This document shows positions 38,384-46,332 of a DNA stretch of 64,000 nt, in pieces. The notes beneath the pieces were generated by a model that was not told where the DNA came from, ran no database searches, and worked only from the letters and a program-made list of their open reading frames with translations. Source of the DNA: Gemmatimonadota bacterium (GTDB taxonomy: Bacteria > Gemmatimonadota > Gemmatimonadetes > Longimicrobiales > Gaopeijiaceae). Position 1 is the stretch's first letter. Each line of letters starts with the position of its first letter. The position numbers and the translations under genes were made by a program. The stretch lies in the NCBI GenBank assembly GCA_003248075.1, contig QJYK01000022.1:1-64000 (forward strand), written 5' to 3'.

Positions 38384-39514
38384 ATGCCTGAAGGATTCCT
38401 CAGCTCCGAGGAATACGACGAGCAGGCGCACAAGCTGTACAACGACGGTGACTACGACGGGGCCCTCGAGATGCTCAAAGAGGGCCTCGCTCTGTATCCG
38501 AACGCCGTGGACCTGTACGTGGGTCTGGGGTATGCGCGGTTGGCGCGGGAGGAGTATGCTTGGGCTCGAAAGGCCTTCGAGCGCGCGGTGGTGCTCGATC
38601 CGGGGCACGAGGACGGGCTCGTGGGGCTCGGCGAGACACTGCTCCGTTTCGGAGACCGCGCACAGGCGCTCAAGCTTTTCGGGCAGGTGACCTCGCTCGG
38701 CTACGACGACGACATCGAGCTCATGCTGACGATGGGGCGTGCCCTTTATCGCGAAGCGATGTACGCCGAGTGCCGAGATGTCTTCGCCAAGGCCGCATCG
38801 GTTCGGCCGGACAGCTCTGAGGCGGCTGCGTCCCTGGGGTATGCGCTCCACCGTCTGGGCGACGACGTGGGGGCCGGTAGGCAGATCCGGCGCGCCTTGC
38901 GTCTGGATCCGGATCTGTACGAGGCCCGGGTGTACCTGGGACACCTGCTGTACGAGCGTGGCGACTGGGAGGGAGCGCTGAGGGAATTCGAGCGTGTGGC
39001 GCCGCAGGAGCATTGGGATGCGCTCGCCGTGTGGCGGCTCATGGAGCTGAAGCGGGCGCTCTGGCACATCGAAAGCGGAGACGCCCGACTGGCCCCGTGG
39101 GAGCAACGGCTGCGTGAGCTGGAGGAGGGGGACGACCCCGTCGACCGACTCCTGCGCGAGGTCGAGTCGACCATGGGCCAGGGTCGCGAGGCGCCGTACG
39201 ACCCGAGCCAGCTCGAGCTCTTCGAGCGCGAAGCACACCTGACGACGACCTCCCACGCGATCCGCACCGAGGATGGACATCTGGTGAGGGGTACCTGGCA
39301 CGAGATCGTTCGGCAGATGCGAGACCAGGCGGGCTTCGCCCATGAACCGGTCGGGCAGTACATGAGGAGGCTCGCGGAGCGCTGGCATGAGCGAAGCGGT
39401 GTGGAGATCCCCTTCACGGATCCCGAAACGTTCTTGAGGACCGCTGCCGGTGCGGGGCTGATCCACCTCGTCACGGAAGGCGATGCCGAAGCCGAAAAGG
39501 AGCTTGATCCATGA
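38384..39514 (+). CDS. Tetratricopeptide-repeat protein
   Basis: A 376-residue protein with about six TPR units in residues 5-210 (EEYDEQAHKLYNDGDYDGALEMLKEGLALYP; VDLYVGLGYARLAREEYAWARKAFERAVVLDP and so on). A C-terminal helical domain (about 215-376) carries a WHEIVRQMRDQAGFAHEPVGQYMRRLAERW region of unknown fold. No signal peptide or membrane helix, so it is a cytoplasmic scaffold. AGGAG lies seven bases before the ATG. Its stop overlaps the next start (ATGA), coupling it to the zinc-ribbon protein. A partner in the same operon is likely. Confidence 0.88.
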   Translation: MPEGFLSSEEYDEQAHKLYNDGDYDGALEMLKEGLALYPNAVDLYVGLGYARLAREEYAWARKAFERAVVLDPGHEDGLVGLGETLLRFGDRAQALKLFGQVTSLGYDDDIELMLTMGRALYREAMYAECRDVFAKAASVRPDSSEAAASLGYALHRLGDDVGAGRQIRRALRLDPDLYEARVYLGHLLYERGDWEGALREFERVAPQEHWDALAVWRLMELKRALWHIESGDARLAPWEQRLRELEEGDDPVDRLLREVESTMGQGREAPYDPSQLELFEREAHLTTTSHAIRTEDGHLVRGTWHEIVRQMRDQAGFAHEPVGQYMRRLAERWHERSGVEIPFTDPETFLRTAAGAGLIHLVTEGDAEAEKELDP

Positions 39515-40239
39515 GCGACGCAACCGCGGTCCTGGACCGATTCCATTCGACGCTGGTCGAAGAGATCGCTTCCCGGCGCCCGGAGTATCTCAGCACCCCA
39601 TTCACGGTCGCCGAGATCTACCAGAACCTCATCCCCTATGGAACGCACAGGGACCGCCTCGGCGTCGAGATGAACGGGGATTACGAGCATGCGCTGGTGC
39701 GACTCCTGGCAGGTGAGGGCGGCTTCCTCCTGCTCGATTCGGAGGCTGCGCTCAAGGTCCTGCGGGACGAGCTCCGGTCGTCGAATCCGGACACCGGGAT
39801 CTACCGGGAGTTCGCCGCCCTGGACGTCAGGCTCAACCCGGCGATCACGCCTCCGGCGAGCGAGTTCGGTCTCTCGGACTCCGGAGCAGAGGATCTCGCG
39901 CCCGCAGATCCGATGATCCCGGTCGCGGACCTCGCTCCCGCGGCCCGGTCGGGTGTGGCCGCGTCGGTAGAGGCAACCCCGAACGGATCGACGGGCCCTG
40001 GTGCCTCGGCGGCCGGCGCCGACTCGACCGAGACCTGGCCCGAGGAGGTGTCGGATCGCGAAACGGCGGCGCCCGACAGATGTCTGTGGTGCCGTGCCGA
40101 CCTGCCTCAGCGCGACGGACTGAAGTACTGCCCGTTCTGCGGAACGGACGTGAGCTTCGTGCCCTGCGCCAGCTGTGGTCGCGAACTCGAGCCGGGATGG
40201 CGCTTTTGCATCGGGTGCGGCACGGCCGTCAGCGACTGA
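39511..40239 (+). CDS. Double zinc-ribbon protein with helical N-terminal domain
   Basis: A 242-residue protein. Residues 1-115 are a compact helical domain (TPFTVAEIYQNLIPYGTHRDRLG). An Ala/Pro/Ser-rich linker follows, and residues 190-240 carry two zinc ribbons: CLWCRADL...CPFCG and CASCGREL...CIGCG. Double zinc ribbons of this kind usually act as protein-protein or protein-nucleic-acid contacts. The N-terminal domain is not recognised. It overlaps the TPR gene and the following lipoprotein gene, so the three are one transcription unit, and the TPR protein is its likely partner. Confidence 0.8.
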   Translation: MSDATAVLDRFHSTLVEEIASRRPEYLSTPFTVAEIYQNLIPYGTHRDRLGVEMNGDYEHALVRLLAGEGGFLLLDSEAALKVLRDELRSSNPDTGIYREFAALDVRLNPAITPPASEFGLSDSGAEDLAPADPMIPVADLAPAARSGVAASVEATPNGSTGPGASAAGADSTETWPEEVSDRETAAPDRCLWCRADLPQRDGLKYCPFCGTDVSFVPCASCGRELEPGWRFCIGCGTAVSD

Positions 40240-40721
40240 AAGGTCGGTCCGCCGCGACCGTCTCGCTCGGCCGAGCGATCGCCGCGGGGGTGGCGCTCGC
40301 GCTGGTCCTGCTGTCGGTCGGGGCCTGTGATCGGGGGGTCCCCCCGGAGCTGCGCCCGGACGAGGTCCTGCGAAGCGAGCTGGGCCTCGGCGACGACGAC
40401 GAGGTCCACCGTGTGCTTCTCACCGGTGGCTCCGGCGAGCGCGTGGACCCCGTCGAAACCGTCGTTCCTCCCGGGGCCTGGGTCGAGTTCGTGAGTGGCG
40501 ACTTCCGCTTGCGCGAGGTCCGCTTCGTCACGGAGGAGATGGGCACGGAGCTGGTCGGGTTCCTGGAGCGGACGGATCAGCTCGATTCTCCTCCGATGGT
40601 GGACCGGGACACCCGCTTCGTGGTCTCCTTCGCGGGCGCTCCCCCGGGACGTTATCCATTCAAAGTGGCGGGTGAGACGGAGCCCGGCCGCGGTGTCGTG
40701 ATCGTCGCAGCGCCCCGCTGA
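40197..40721 (+). CDS. Cupredoxin-like lipoprotein lacking copper ligands
   Basis: A 174-residue protein if started at the ATG at 40197 (a GTG at 40215 would give 168). A hydrophobic segment with lipobox LLSVGAC makes it an outer-facing lipoprotein. The mature domain (about 75-174) shows the strand order of cupredoxin folds: VVPPGAWVEFVSGDFRLREVRF, then PPMVDRDTRFVVSFAGAPPGRYPFKV. None of the usual His, Cys or Met copper ligands is present, so it is a fold-only relative or an independent beta sandwich. The start lies 43 bases inside the zinc-ribbon gene in a different frame, suggesting translational coupling. Confidence 0.6.
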   Translation: MALLHRVRHGRQRLKGRSAATVSLGRAIAAGVALALVLLSVGACDRGVPPELRPDEVLRSELGLGDDDEVHRVLLTGGSGERVDPVETVVPPGAWVEFVSGDFRLREVRFVTEEMGTELVGFLERTDQLDSPPMVDRDTRFVVSFAGAPPGRYPFKVAGETEPGRGVVIVAAPR

Positions 40722-40784
40722 CGAGCCGGCCGCGCCGCCCTCCTGACAGGCGCCCCCCTCGCGCGGCCCGCGAGTCGGCTCGTC
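40720..40784 (+). terminator. Long-loop inverted repeat, possible terminator
   Basis: GACGAGCCG (40720-40728) and CGGCTCGTC (40776-40784) are perfectly complementary, with a 47-base G+C-rich loop that can form inner hairpins. It follows the lipoprotein stop but lacks a T-run. Confidence 0.3.
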
Positions 40785-40886
40785 GGCCCGCTGTCCGACC
40801 CCGGGAGACGTGAACCGAAGGGGGCTCGCGGGGTAGGCTCAGTCTACCTGCACCTCACCCGAAAACTCCGCACGAAGCGAGGACGG

Positions 40887-42098
40887 ATGCCCACCCAGGG
40901 ACACCACCGAGAGGTCGTCTTCCTCTCCGGAAAGCGCACCGGATTCGGCACATTCGGAGGCTCGCTCAAGGACTTCTCGGCCACCGACCTTGCCGTGGTC
41001 GCGTCCAAGGCTGCCCTGGACGCCGCTGCGGTGACGCCCGATCAGGTCGAGCACACGTTCTTCGGAAACGCCCTCCAGACTTCGTCGGACGCGATCTACC
41101 TGGCACGCCACGTAGCCCTGCGTGCCGGCCTGCCGGTGGACCGCCCGGCCCTGACGGTCAATCGCCTGTGCGGATCCGGCTTCGAGGCGATCGTACAGGG
41201 GGCCAAGGAGATCATCCTCGGCGAGTCGGAAGTGTGTCTGACCGGCGGGACGGAATCGATGAGTCAGGCTCCACACGTTGTACGAGGAGCCCGCTGGGGA
41301 GGGCTGCGCCTCGGTGAGGCAGGGGGATACTTCGAGGACGTGCTGTGGCAGTCCCTCCTGGACACACAGTGCAGCCTCACGATGGCGCAGACGGCCGAGG
41401 AGCTCGCCGACCGCTACGGCGTTACCCGCGAGGAGGCCGACGAGGTCGCCTTTCGGTCCCAGCAGCGCGCCAAGGCAGCTTGGGACTCGGGGCGGTTCGC
41501 CGCCGAGATCGCCCCGGTGACCATCAGGACACGAAAGGGTGAGGTCGAGTACGCCGCCGACGAGCACATGCGCCCGGAGACGACGCCGGAGGCGCTTGCC
41601 AGATTGAAGCCCTACTTCCGCAAGGACGGTTTCGTCACGGCGGGGAACGCCAGCGGCATCGGTGACGGAGCCGCGGCGGCCGTGCTGGCGAGCGCCGAAT
41701 GGGCCGAGCGCGTCGGTGCCAAGCCCATCGGGCGACTGGTGTCCTGGGCCTTCGTGGGTGTCGAGCCCAGGATCATGGGGATCGGACCGGCCCCTGCGGC
41801 GCGCAAGGCGCTCGAGAAGGCCGGACTGACGCTGGAGGACATGGATCTCGTCGAGGTCAACGAGGCCTTCGCCCCGCAGTACGCGGCGGTGGAGAAGGAC
41901 CTCGGCCTGGACCCGTCCAGGACCAACGTCGACGGGGGCGCCATCGCCATCACGCATCCCCTTGCGGCGTCCGGCGCGCGCATCACCATCCACCTGCTGC
42001 ACGAGCTGCGGCGGCGCGGCGCGCGCTATGGCCTCGGCTCGGCCTGCATCGGAGGTGGCCAGGGAGGCGCCGTCGTCGTGGAGGCGTTCACGGGTTGA
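40887..42098 (+). CDS. Acetyl-CoA acyltransferase (thiolase)
   Basis: A 403-residue type II thiolase. The acylated nucleophile is Cys95 in NRLCGSGFEA. VNEAFAPQ holds the conserved Asn, GGAIAITHPLAASGAR the catalytic His, and CIGGGQGGA the second Cys. The residue before the catalytic His is Thr, where most family members have Gly, and the following GAS is AAS; the active-site residues themselves are kept. It should condense or cleave acyl-CoAs. With the 3-hydroxyacyl-CoA dehydrogenase at 43023 and the enoyl-CoA hydratase at 48601, it makes a fatty-acid or butyrate/hydroxybutyrate-type pathway likely. Confidence 0.92.
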   Translation: MPTQGHHREVVFLSGKRTGFGTFGGSLKDFSATDLAVVASKAALDAAAVTPDQVEHTFFGNALQTSSDAIYLARHVALRAGLPVDRPALTVNRLCGSGFEAIVQGAKEIILGESEVCLTGGTESMSQAPHVVRGARWGGLRLGEAGGYFEDVLWQSLLDTQCSLTMAQTAEELADRYGVTREEADEVAFRSQQRAKAAWDSGRFAAEIAPVTIRTRKGEVEYAADEHMRPETTPEALARLKPYFRKDGFVTAGNASGIGDGAAAAVLASAEWAERVGAKPIGRLVSWAFVGVEPRIMGIGPAPAARKALEKAGLTLEDMDLVEVNEAFAPQYAAVEKDLGLDPSRTNVDGGAIAITHPLAASGARITIHLLHELRRRGARYGLGSACIGGGQGGAVVVEAFTG

Positions 42099-42105
42099 GT
42101 CGTCG

Positions 42106-42966
42106 ATGAGCGACGAGAAGGGTCACGGGCTCACGCGGTACGAGTTCGACGCCGTCATCAGACGTGCGTCCGAGCTGGCGGCGTCCGAGTCGGACGGCGG
42201 AGAGCATCCGGTGTCCGAGGCCGAGCTCTTCCGCATCGCTCGAGAGGTCGGGCTCAGTGAGCGGCATGTGCGGACCGCGCTCTCGGAGGTTCGATCCGGT
42301 GCGACCTCCGGACGGATCATCGACCGGATGTTCGGCGGCGCGCTCGTACACGCGAGTCGAGTCGTGCCGGGTGGCCCCGACACGCTGGGGGCGGCGCTCG
42401 ACGAGTTCTTTGTCGCTACGCAGCTCTTGCAGCGGGTCCGCCGGGGGAACGGCATCCTGCAATATCGGCCGGCCCTCGACTGGGCCTCGCAGCTTGCCCG
42501 CGCAGCGTCCTTCACTTCGCGGAAGTACTACGTCGCTTCCTCGAAGTCGGTGGAGGTGAGGTTAGAGGCGGTCGACAGCGGGCGCACCCTGGTCGAGCTG
42601 GTCGTGGATCCGGGCACACGTAAGGACGCCCTCTGGGGTGCCGGCCTCGGGGGCGGGGCGGCGGGTATCGCCGCAGGCGTGGGCGCGGCGGCGCTCCTGG
42701 CAGGGGGGCCTTTCATCCTCGCCGTCGCGGTGGGAGTGGGCGGCGGAGCGGTGACGGCGGCGACCGTCAGCAGAGCCGTAGGTGCATCGCACAAGCGCAA
42801 GCTCGGCGAGGTCCAGTCGGAGGTGGAGGGCATCCTCGACCGCCTGGAGCTCGGCGAGTCGCTGGAGCCCCCGCCGCCGTCGTGGAGACGGTGGGTGAAG
42901 CGCCAGTTCCACGGCGTGGCCCGCGATCTTTCCGGGGCTGACGACGAGCCCGGGAACCCTCGCTGA
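42106..42966 (+). CDS. Unknown protein with helical N-domain and a membrane hairpin
   Basis: A 286-residue protein, not recognised. Residues 8-65 form a helix-rich domain (LTRYEFDAVIRRASELAASE ... LSERHVRTALSEVR) that resembles a small DNA- or protein-binding bundle. Residues 70-170 are beta-rich with conserved Trp and Arg. Residues 175-228 are a Gly/Ala-rich membrane hairpin of two helices, and a charged tail follows. It sits eight bases after the thiolase stop and 56 bases before the hydroxyacyl-CoA dehydrogenase, so it is embedded in a fatty-acid operon. The hydrophobic hairpin suggests peripheral or integral membrane attachment. No function is proposed. Confidence 0.65.
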   Translation: MSDEKGHGLTRYEFDAVIRRASELAASESDGGEHPVSEAELFRIAREVGLSERHVRTALSEVRSGATSGRIIDRMFGGALVHASRVVPGGPDTLGAALDEFFVATQLLQRVRRGNGILQYRPALDWASQLARAASFTSRKYYVASSKSVEVRLEAVDSGRTLVELVVDPGTRKDALWGAGLGGGAAGIAAGVGAAALLAGGPFILAVAVGVGGGAVTAATVSRAVGASHKRKLGEVQSEVEGILDRLELGESLEPPPPSWRRWVKRQFHGVARDLSGADDEPGNPR

Positions 42967-43022
42967 AAGGGAACGCTCCGGGGGGCTGGACCATCGATCA
43001 GAAGACGAACACGGAGGGATTC

Positions 43023-43901
43023 GTGAGCATCGAGAGAGTCGGGGTCGTGGGCTGTGGGCTCATGGGCAGCGGCATCGCCGAGACGGCGGCAAAGAGTGGC
43101 TTCGAGGTCATCGTTCGGGAGGTGAGCGAGGACCTGGTCGATGCCGGTCGGAAGCGCATCCGCAAATCGATGGACAAGGCGGTCGAGAAGGAGAAGCTCT
43201 CCGCCGAGGATCGTGACGCGGCCTGGGCGCGCCTGACCTTCACCACAGAGGTCAAGGACCTCGCGCCGTGTGACCTCGTCATCGAGGCGATCGTAGAAAG
43301 CCTGGAGGCCAAGAACGAGATCTTCGCGGAGCTCGACGGGCTGTGTGGTGAGCACACGTTGTTCGCGTCCAACACGAGCTCGCTCACGATCGCCGACATG
43401 GCAGCCGCCACCTCACGTCCGGACCGCTTCGTCGGGTTGCACTTCTTCAATCCGGTCCCGGTCATGAAGCTGGTGGAGGTGGTGCGTACGATCGCGACCG
43501 CACAGGAGGCTTTCGATCGGGCCTTCGCCTTCGCCAAGGCCCTAGGAAAGGTCCCGATCGCCGCGAAGGACAACTCGGGGTTCGTGGTGAACCTGCTGCT
43601 GGTGCCCTACATGCTCGACGCGATCCGGCAGCTCGAGCGGGGGGTGGCCAGCGTCGAGGACATCGACACGGGGATGACCCTCGGCTGCGGCTATCCGATG
43701 GGCCCATTCGTTCTTTGCGACTTCGTGGGCATCGATACGCTCTACCGGATCAGCGAGATCATGTTCGAGGAATACCGCGAGCAGCGCTACGCGCCCCCGC
43801 CTCTGCTCAAGCGGATCGTGGCCATGGGGCGATACGGTCGGAAGACGGGGAAGGGATTCTACGACTGGTCGGGAGAAAAGCCGGTAGCGCTTCCGGTCTG
43901 A
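43023..43901 (+). CDS. 3-hydroxyacyl-CoA (3-hydroxybutyryl-CoA) dehydrogenase
   Basis: A 292-residue NAD(P)-dependent dehydrogenase of the Hbd/FadB2 type. The dinucleotide motif GCGLMGSG is at 10-17. SSLTIADM, RFVGLHFFNPVPVMKLVEVV (catalytic His), and DNSGFVVN with the C-terminal domain GRYGRKTGKGFYDW follow. It oxidises 3-hydroxyacyl-CoA to 3-oxoacyl-CoA or the reverse. The GTG at 43023 has GGAGGGAT immediately upstream. The gene is last in the plus-strand unit and ends 33 bases before a perfect palindrome that acts as terminator. Confidence 0.93.
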   Translation: MSIERVGVVGCGLMGSGIAETAAKSGFEVIVREVSEDLVDAGRKRIRKSMDKAVEKEKLSAEDRDAAWARLTFTTEVKDLAPCDLVIEAIVESLEAKNEIFAELDGLCGEHTLFASNTSSLTIADMAAATSRPDRFVGLHFFNPVPVMKLVEVVRTIATAQEAFDRAFAFAKALGKVPIAAKDNSGFVVNLLLVPYMLDAIRQLERGVASVEDIDTGMTLGCGYPMGPFVLCDFVGIDTLYRISEIMFEEYREQRYAPPPLLKRIVAMGRYGRKTGKGFYDWSGEKPVALPV

Positions 43902-43934
43902 CCAACGCGCTCGACGTGTCGGGTGGAAACAAGA

Positions 43935-43958
43935 ACGGCCCTCCCGCGGGAGGGCCGT
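43935..43958. terminator. Perfect palindrome between convergent genes
   Basis: A 24-base self-complementary sequence (12-bp arms, ACGGCCCTCCCG and its complement) followed by TCTCGG on the plus strand. It lies between the stop of the dehydrogenase gene (43901) and the stop of rpsU (43986), so it can terminate both. Confidence 0.7.
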
Positions 43959-43985
43959 CTCGGCCAGTGGCTGGAGAATGTCAGC

Positions 43986-44180
43986 TCAGCGGCGGTTCCG
44001 ACGCTGTCTCCTCCTCTCGCGCCGGATGGCGGCCTCTCGCTTCCGCTTCCGCTGCGCACTGGGCTTCTCGTAGTAGCGCCGCTTCCGCAGCTCGGAGTAT
44101 AGCCCGGACCGCTGCACCTTGCGCTTGAAGCGACGCAACGCCCGCTCGAGGCTCTCGTTCTCCTGGACGACCACTTCCAA
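43986..44180 (-). CDS. rpsU: 30S ribosomal protein S21
   Basis: A 64-residue very basic protein. The body [20 protein letters not shown] and [29 protein letters not shown] matches S21, including the poly-Arg/Lys tail. S21 helps ribosomes base-pair with Shine-Dalgarno sites on the small subunit. Start: AAGGAG lies at 44191-44196, ten bases before the TTG at 44180, whereas the GTG at 44189 follows it by one base. The TTG start (LEVVVQENE) fits better. The promoter at 44223-44252 is strong. It is convergent with the dehydrogenase and downstream, same strand, of the LPPFEIW gene A. Confidence 0.92.
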   Translation of the reverse strand: MEVVVQENESLERALRRFKRKVQRSGLYSELRKRRYYEKPSAQRKRKREAAIRRERRRQRRNRR

Positions 44181-44222
44181 GACGACCACGCTCCTTGGCT
44201 CAGGAATCTGGAAAAGCTCTAA

Positions 44223-44252
44223 AAGCTAAGCGCGGCCAGGTGGCGCGGTCAA
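44223..44252 (-). promoter_or_regulatory. Promoter of rpsU
   Basis: On the minus strand TTGACC (44252-44247), an 18-base spacer and TAGCTT (44228-44223). Predicted start near 44217, about 37 bases before the TTG. Confidence 0.65.
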
Positions 44253-44281
44253 CGGCGCGGCGGGCGGGGCAGCGAAGCGAA

Positions 44282-44956
44282 TCAGGCGGGCCGACCCTCG
44301 CGGTGCAACGCGTGCGTATAGAGCTCGTAGGCCTCCGGATGCGCGAGGAAGTCGGAAACCCAGATCTCGAACGGGGGCAGCGGCAGCAGGTTCTCGATTC
44401 GCTCAACGACCATCATCGCGAACTGAATGCGGTCCGAAGGCCGGAAGTCGATTCGCTCGCCTTCGAGAATGCGGTCGACGGCTTCCACGAAATCGTCGGG
44501 CTCGACCAGGGTGACCAGATGGGCCACCTGGTCGAGTCGATACGACGCGTACAACGACCTCAGGGCCGCGAGCTCCGTCCGATCCGGCGTCCGTCCGCTC
44601 CAACGTTCCGACAGCTCACGGGCGTTCTCCACGAGGAGATCGCAGAACTGACGGCGAAGGCGCGGAGATCCAGAGACCGCCCGACGGTTCTTGTGAAGCG
44701 CGGAGGACAGAAGCCCGCCGAGGAGCGGTCGGCCGAGCCCACGGGCCTTCTGATCGATCTCGGCCTCGGAGTCCTCGAGGAAGATGTCCGCCGTCCGCAC
44801 CTCGTCATCGTCGGACCCGCCGCTACCCGGTCGGAACGAGAAGCACCCCTTCCAGCGGCCGGCCTCGCCACGATACGTGACGAGGAAGCAGGCCCACTGC
44901 TCCTCCTCGTGATCGAGGAACGTGACGGAGCGTTTTCGCTCGGTGAGCGGGTCCAT
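44282..44956 (-). CDS. LPPFEIW-domain protein A: beta domain then helical domain
   Basis: A 224-residue protein, no family recognised. Residues 11-86 form a beta-type domain with W21-x-A...Y28-x-x-x-x-G33-R-W35-K-G37...F41 and a closing acidic helix that ends LLSSAL. Residues 132-215 form a helical domain starting LYASYRLDQVAHL and ending LPPFEIW (193-199), SDFLAHPEAY. The same two domains occur in protein B (46332-46931) in reverse order, and the second alone in protein C (47634-47957). The pattern is clearest in the Leu-Pro-Pro-Phe-Glu-x-Trp...Asp...His-Pro...Tyr core. It has no membrane or signal segment. It is divergent from protein D, with a 491-base spacer rich in hairpins. Confidence 0.65.
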   Translation of the reverse strand: MDPLTERKRSVTFLDHEEEQWACFLVTYRGEAGRWKGCFSFRPGSGGSDDDEVRTADIFLEDSEAEIDQKARGLGRPLLGGLLSSALHKNRRAVSGSPRLRRQFCDLLVENARELSERWSGRTPDRTELAALRSLYASYRLDQVAHLVTLVEPDDFVEAVDRILEGERIDFRPSDRIQFAMMVVERIENLLPLPPFEIWVSDFLAHPEAYELYTHALHREGRPA

Positions 44957-45081
44957 GGGCTACCGGCGTGCGTGAGGGAACGGCGGCCGCGTTTGTCGCA
45001 CAGGTCACCGAACGAACGGCCCGGCCGCCGCAAGATGACCGCACCCGGTCTGGGGAGCAAGGCGCGTGCCCGACACCGTCC

Positions 45082-45111
45082 TTGCTCGCTCCGTAAACAG
45101 ATTGTTATCGT
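45082..45111 (+). promoter_or_regulatory. Candidate promoter for the structured intergenic transcript
   Basis: TTGCTC (45082-45087), 18 bases, TATCGT (45106-45111), in an A+T-richer patch. The predicted start is near 45118, the first base of the hairpin described next. Confidence 0.4.
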
Positions 45112-45117
45112 ATCACT

Positions 45118-45210
45118 GGGCCCATAAATGGGCCCCGGACAAGGCTGTCCTCCCGGGGCTCACGTGATACCTGGGGGGGACGATCACCCGGCCGCGGCCG
45201 GGTTTCTTTT
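45118..45210 (+). ncRNA. Putative structured small RNA with intrinsic terminator
   Basis: Starting right after a candidate promoter, the segment folds as successive hairpins: GGGCCCAT/ATGGGCCC (45118-45135), a second stem around CCCCGGACA...TGTCC...CCGGGG, GTGAT/ATCAC (near 45164-45187), and the perfect 16-base palindrome at 45187-45202 followed by TTTCTTTT. The end has the form of a Rho-independent terminator although no protein gene lies upstream on this strand. It does not resemble 4.5S, 6S, tmRNA or a riboswitch that I recognise. It could be a small RNA of about 93 bases, or the leader of a terminated transcript for protein D. Confidence 0.4.
45187..45210 (+). terminator. Rho-independent terminator of the putative small RNA
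   Basis: Sixteen-base perfect palindrome (CCCGGCCG/CGGCCGGG) then TTTCTTTT at 45203-45210. Confidence 0.65.
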
Positions 45211-45271
45211 CCGGAAAGCCGAGATCGGGACGGGCGTTCCGGTCGCGGCTCCAACATGCACACCACGAAAA

Positions 45272-45303
45272 GGAGCGTCCCCGGCTGGCACCGGAGACGC
45301 TCC
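45272..45303 (+). promoter_or_regulatory. Second hairpin in the spacer before protein D
   Basis: A 13-base stem with one C-A mismatch (GGAGCGTCCCCGG and CCGGAGACGCTCC) closing a 6-base loop. It lies 145 bases before the start of protein D and may belong to its leader. Confidence 0.45.
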
Positions 45304-45309
45304 TCGACA

Positions 45310-45335
45310 CGGGCTGGCGGCCCGCTTGGTCTTTT
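45310..45335 (+). terminator. Small terminator-like hairpin before protein D
   Basis: CGGGC (45310-45314), 5-base loop, GCCCG (45320-45324), then CTTGGTCTTTTT. A weak attenuator-type structure. Confidence 0.4.
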
Positions 45336-45447
45336 TGGCTCGAGTCCAAGCTACCCGGGCCGTCCGGCGAGTGTCAAGGTGTAGGTATGTGCGTTGACCC
45401 CGCCCGCAGTCGGGACCTGCCAGGGCCCCGGGTGCTGGAGAACGAGG

Positions 45448-46332
45448 ATGAGTCCGAGCGTGCTGACGGACACCCGGCCGGAGGCCATGGGGGACGTCCC
45501 CGGCGTCTGCGAGGTCCCGTTGACCCGCGCCGTGGTGCAGTACCGGGACGTGCACGAGATGGACGCGGCGGGTGGCCGCATCGAGGATATCGGCCTCGGG
45601 CTCGTTGTGGACGGTCGCTACGCGGCGTCGGCGGAAGCCGTCGATCTGGGCAGCGGGCGCCTCAAGCTCCTCGACCTGAGCACGGAGCTGGTGGTCCTGG
45701 ACTGGGTCTACGAGCCCACCCTGAGGCACGTGACGTCGCTGGTCGCGGCGGCCGGCGCGAACTCCGGTGAGGAGGCGCTGAGGCGGTACGTCTTTCGTCT
45801 CGGGCTCCGGGTTCTGGAGCGCGTCGGATTCGGCCCGCTGACCCGCCCCAGCGTCCTACGGATCGGCTTCCGCGATATCTGTCGGGACATGGACCTGCAC
45901 GAGGGCACGTCGATCCGGATCGTTCTGGGTCCCGGTCGCCTCACCCGGATCCACCTCGACTACGACTCGGCGGCGCTCATCTTCCGTACGGCGTTTCTCG
46001 ACCCGGACGCGGCCCTGGAGCGCGCGCTCGTCGAAGCGTTCGACGGCGCCGAGGTGCGACGCCTGGTGCCGGCCGCCCCGACCGACGCGCTCTCCTACCA
46101 GGTGAGGTTCCCGCTCCCGGAGAGCCTCGAGGACGCGCGTCGGGACCTCGCGGCGATGCGCAAGGGAATCGCGTCCGTCGTGGCCCGCTTCGAGCCGAAG
46201 CGCTTCGAGGCGCTGGGTCGCGTGCTGGAAACGTTCGGCACCCGGGAGACGCTTGCCGCGTTGCGCGCCCACGAACCCTCGGTCCGGCCCGTCAGGGTGA
46301 CCGCTACCCCCGGGTCGAAGGTGATTCACTGA
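45448..46332 (+). CDS. Unknown protein D, coupled to the LPPF-domain protein B
   Basis: A 294-residue protein, not recognised. The first half (about 20-140) alternates strands such as RIEDIGLGLVVDGRYAASAEAVDLGSG and KLLDLSTELVVLDWVYEP. The second half has helices (EEALRRYVFRLGLRVLERVGFG) and a segment LEDARRDLAAMRKGIASVVARFEPKRFEALG. No signal, membrane or zinc motif. The ATG at 45448 has GGAG seven bases upstream. Its TGA overlaps the ATG of protein B by one base (TGATG), so it is translated with B, which implies a shared role. It stands in the middle of the LPPFEVW cluster; no function is proposed. Confidence 0.65.
   Translation: MSPSVLTDTRPEAMGDVPGVCEVPLTRAVVQYRDVHEMDAAGGRIEDIGLGLVVDGRYAASAEAVDLGSGRLKLLDLSTELVVLDWVYEPTLRHVTSLVAAAGANSGEEALRRYVFRLGLRVLERVGFGPLTRPSVLRIGFRDICRDMDLHEGTSIRIVLGPGRLTRIHLDYDSAALIFRTAFLDPDAALERALVEAFDGAEVRRLVPAAPTDALSYQVRFPLPESLEDARRDLAAMRKGIASVVARFEPKRFEALGRVLETFGTRETLAALRAHEPSVRPVRVTATPGSKVIH

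Noticed and set aside
45118-45210. Reading the spacer as 4.5S (SRP), 6S or a known riboswitch
   Set aside because: The conserved SRP tetraloop region, the 6S bubble and known aptamer cores were not found; only hairpins and a terminator remain.
45128-45397. An 89-codon open frame in the A-D spacer
   Set aside because: It runs through the hairpins and terminator and has no ribosome site; RNA structure explains the segment better.
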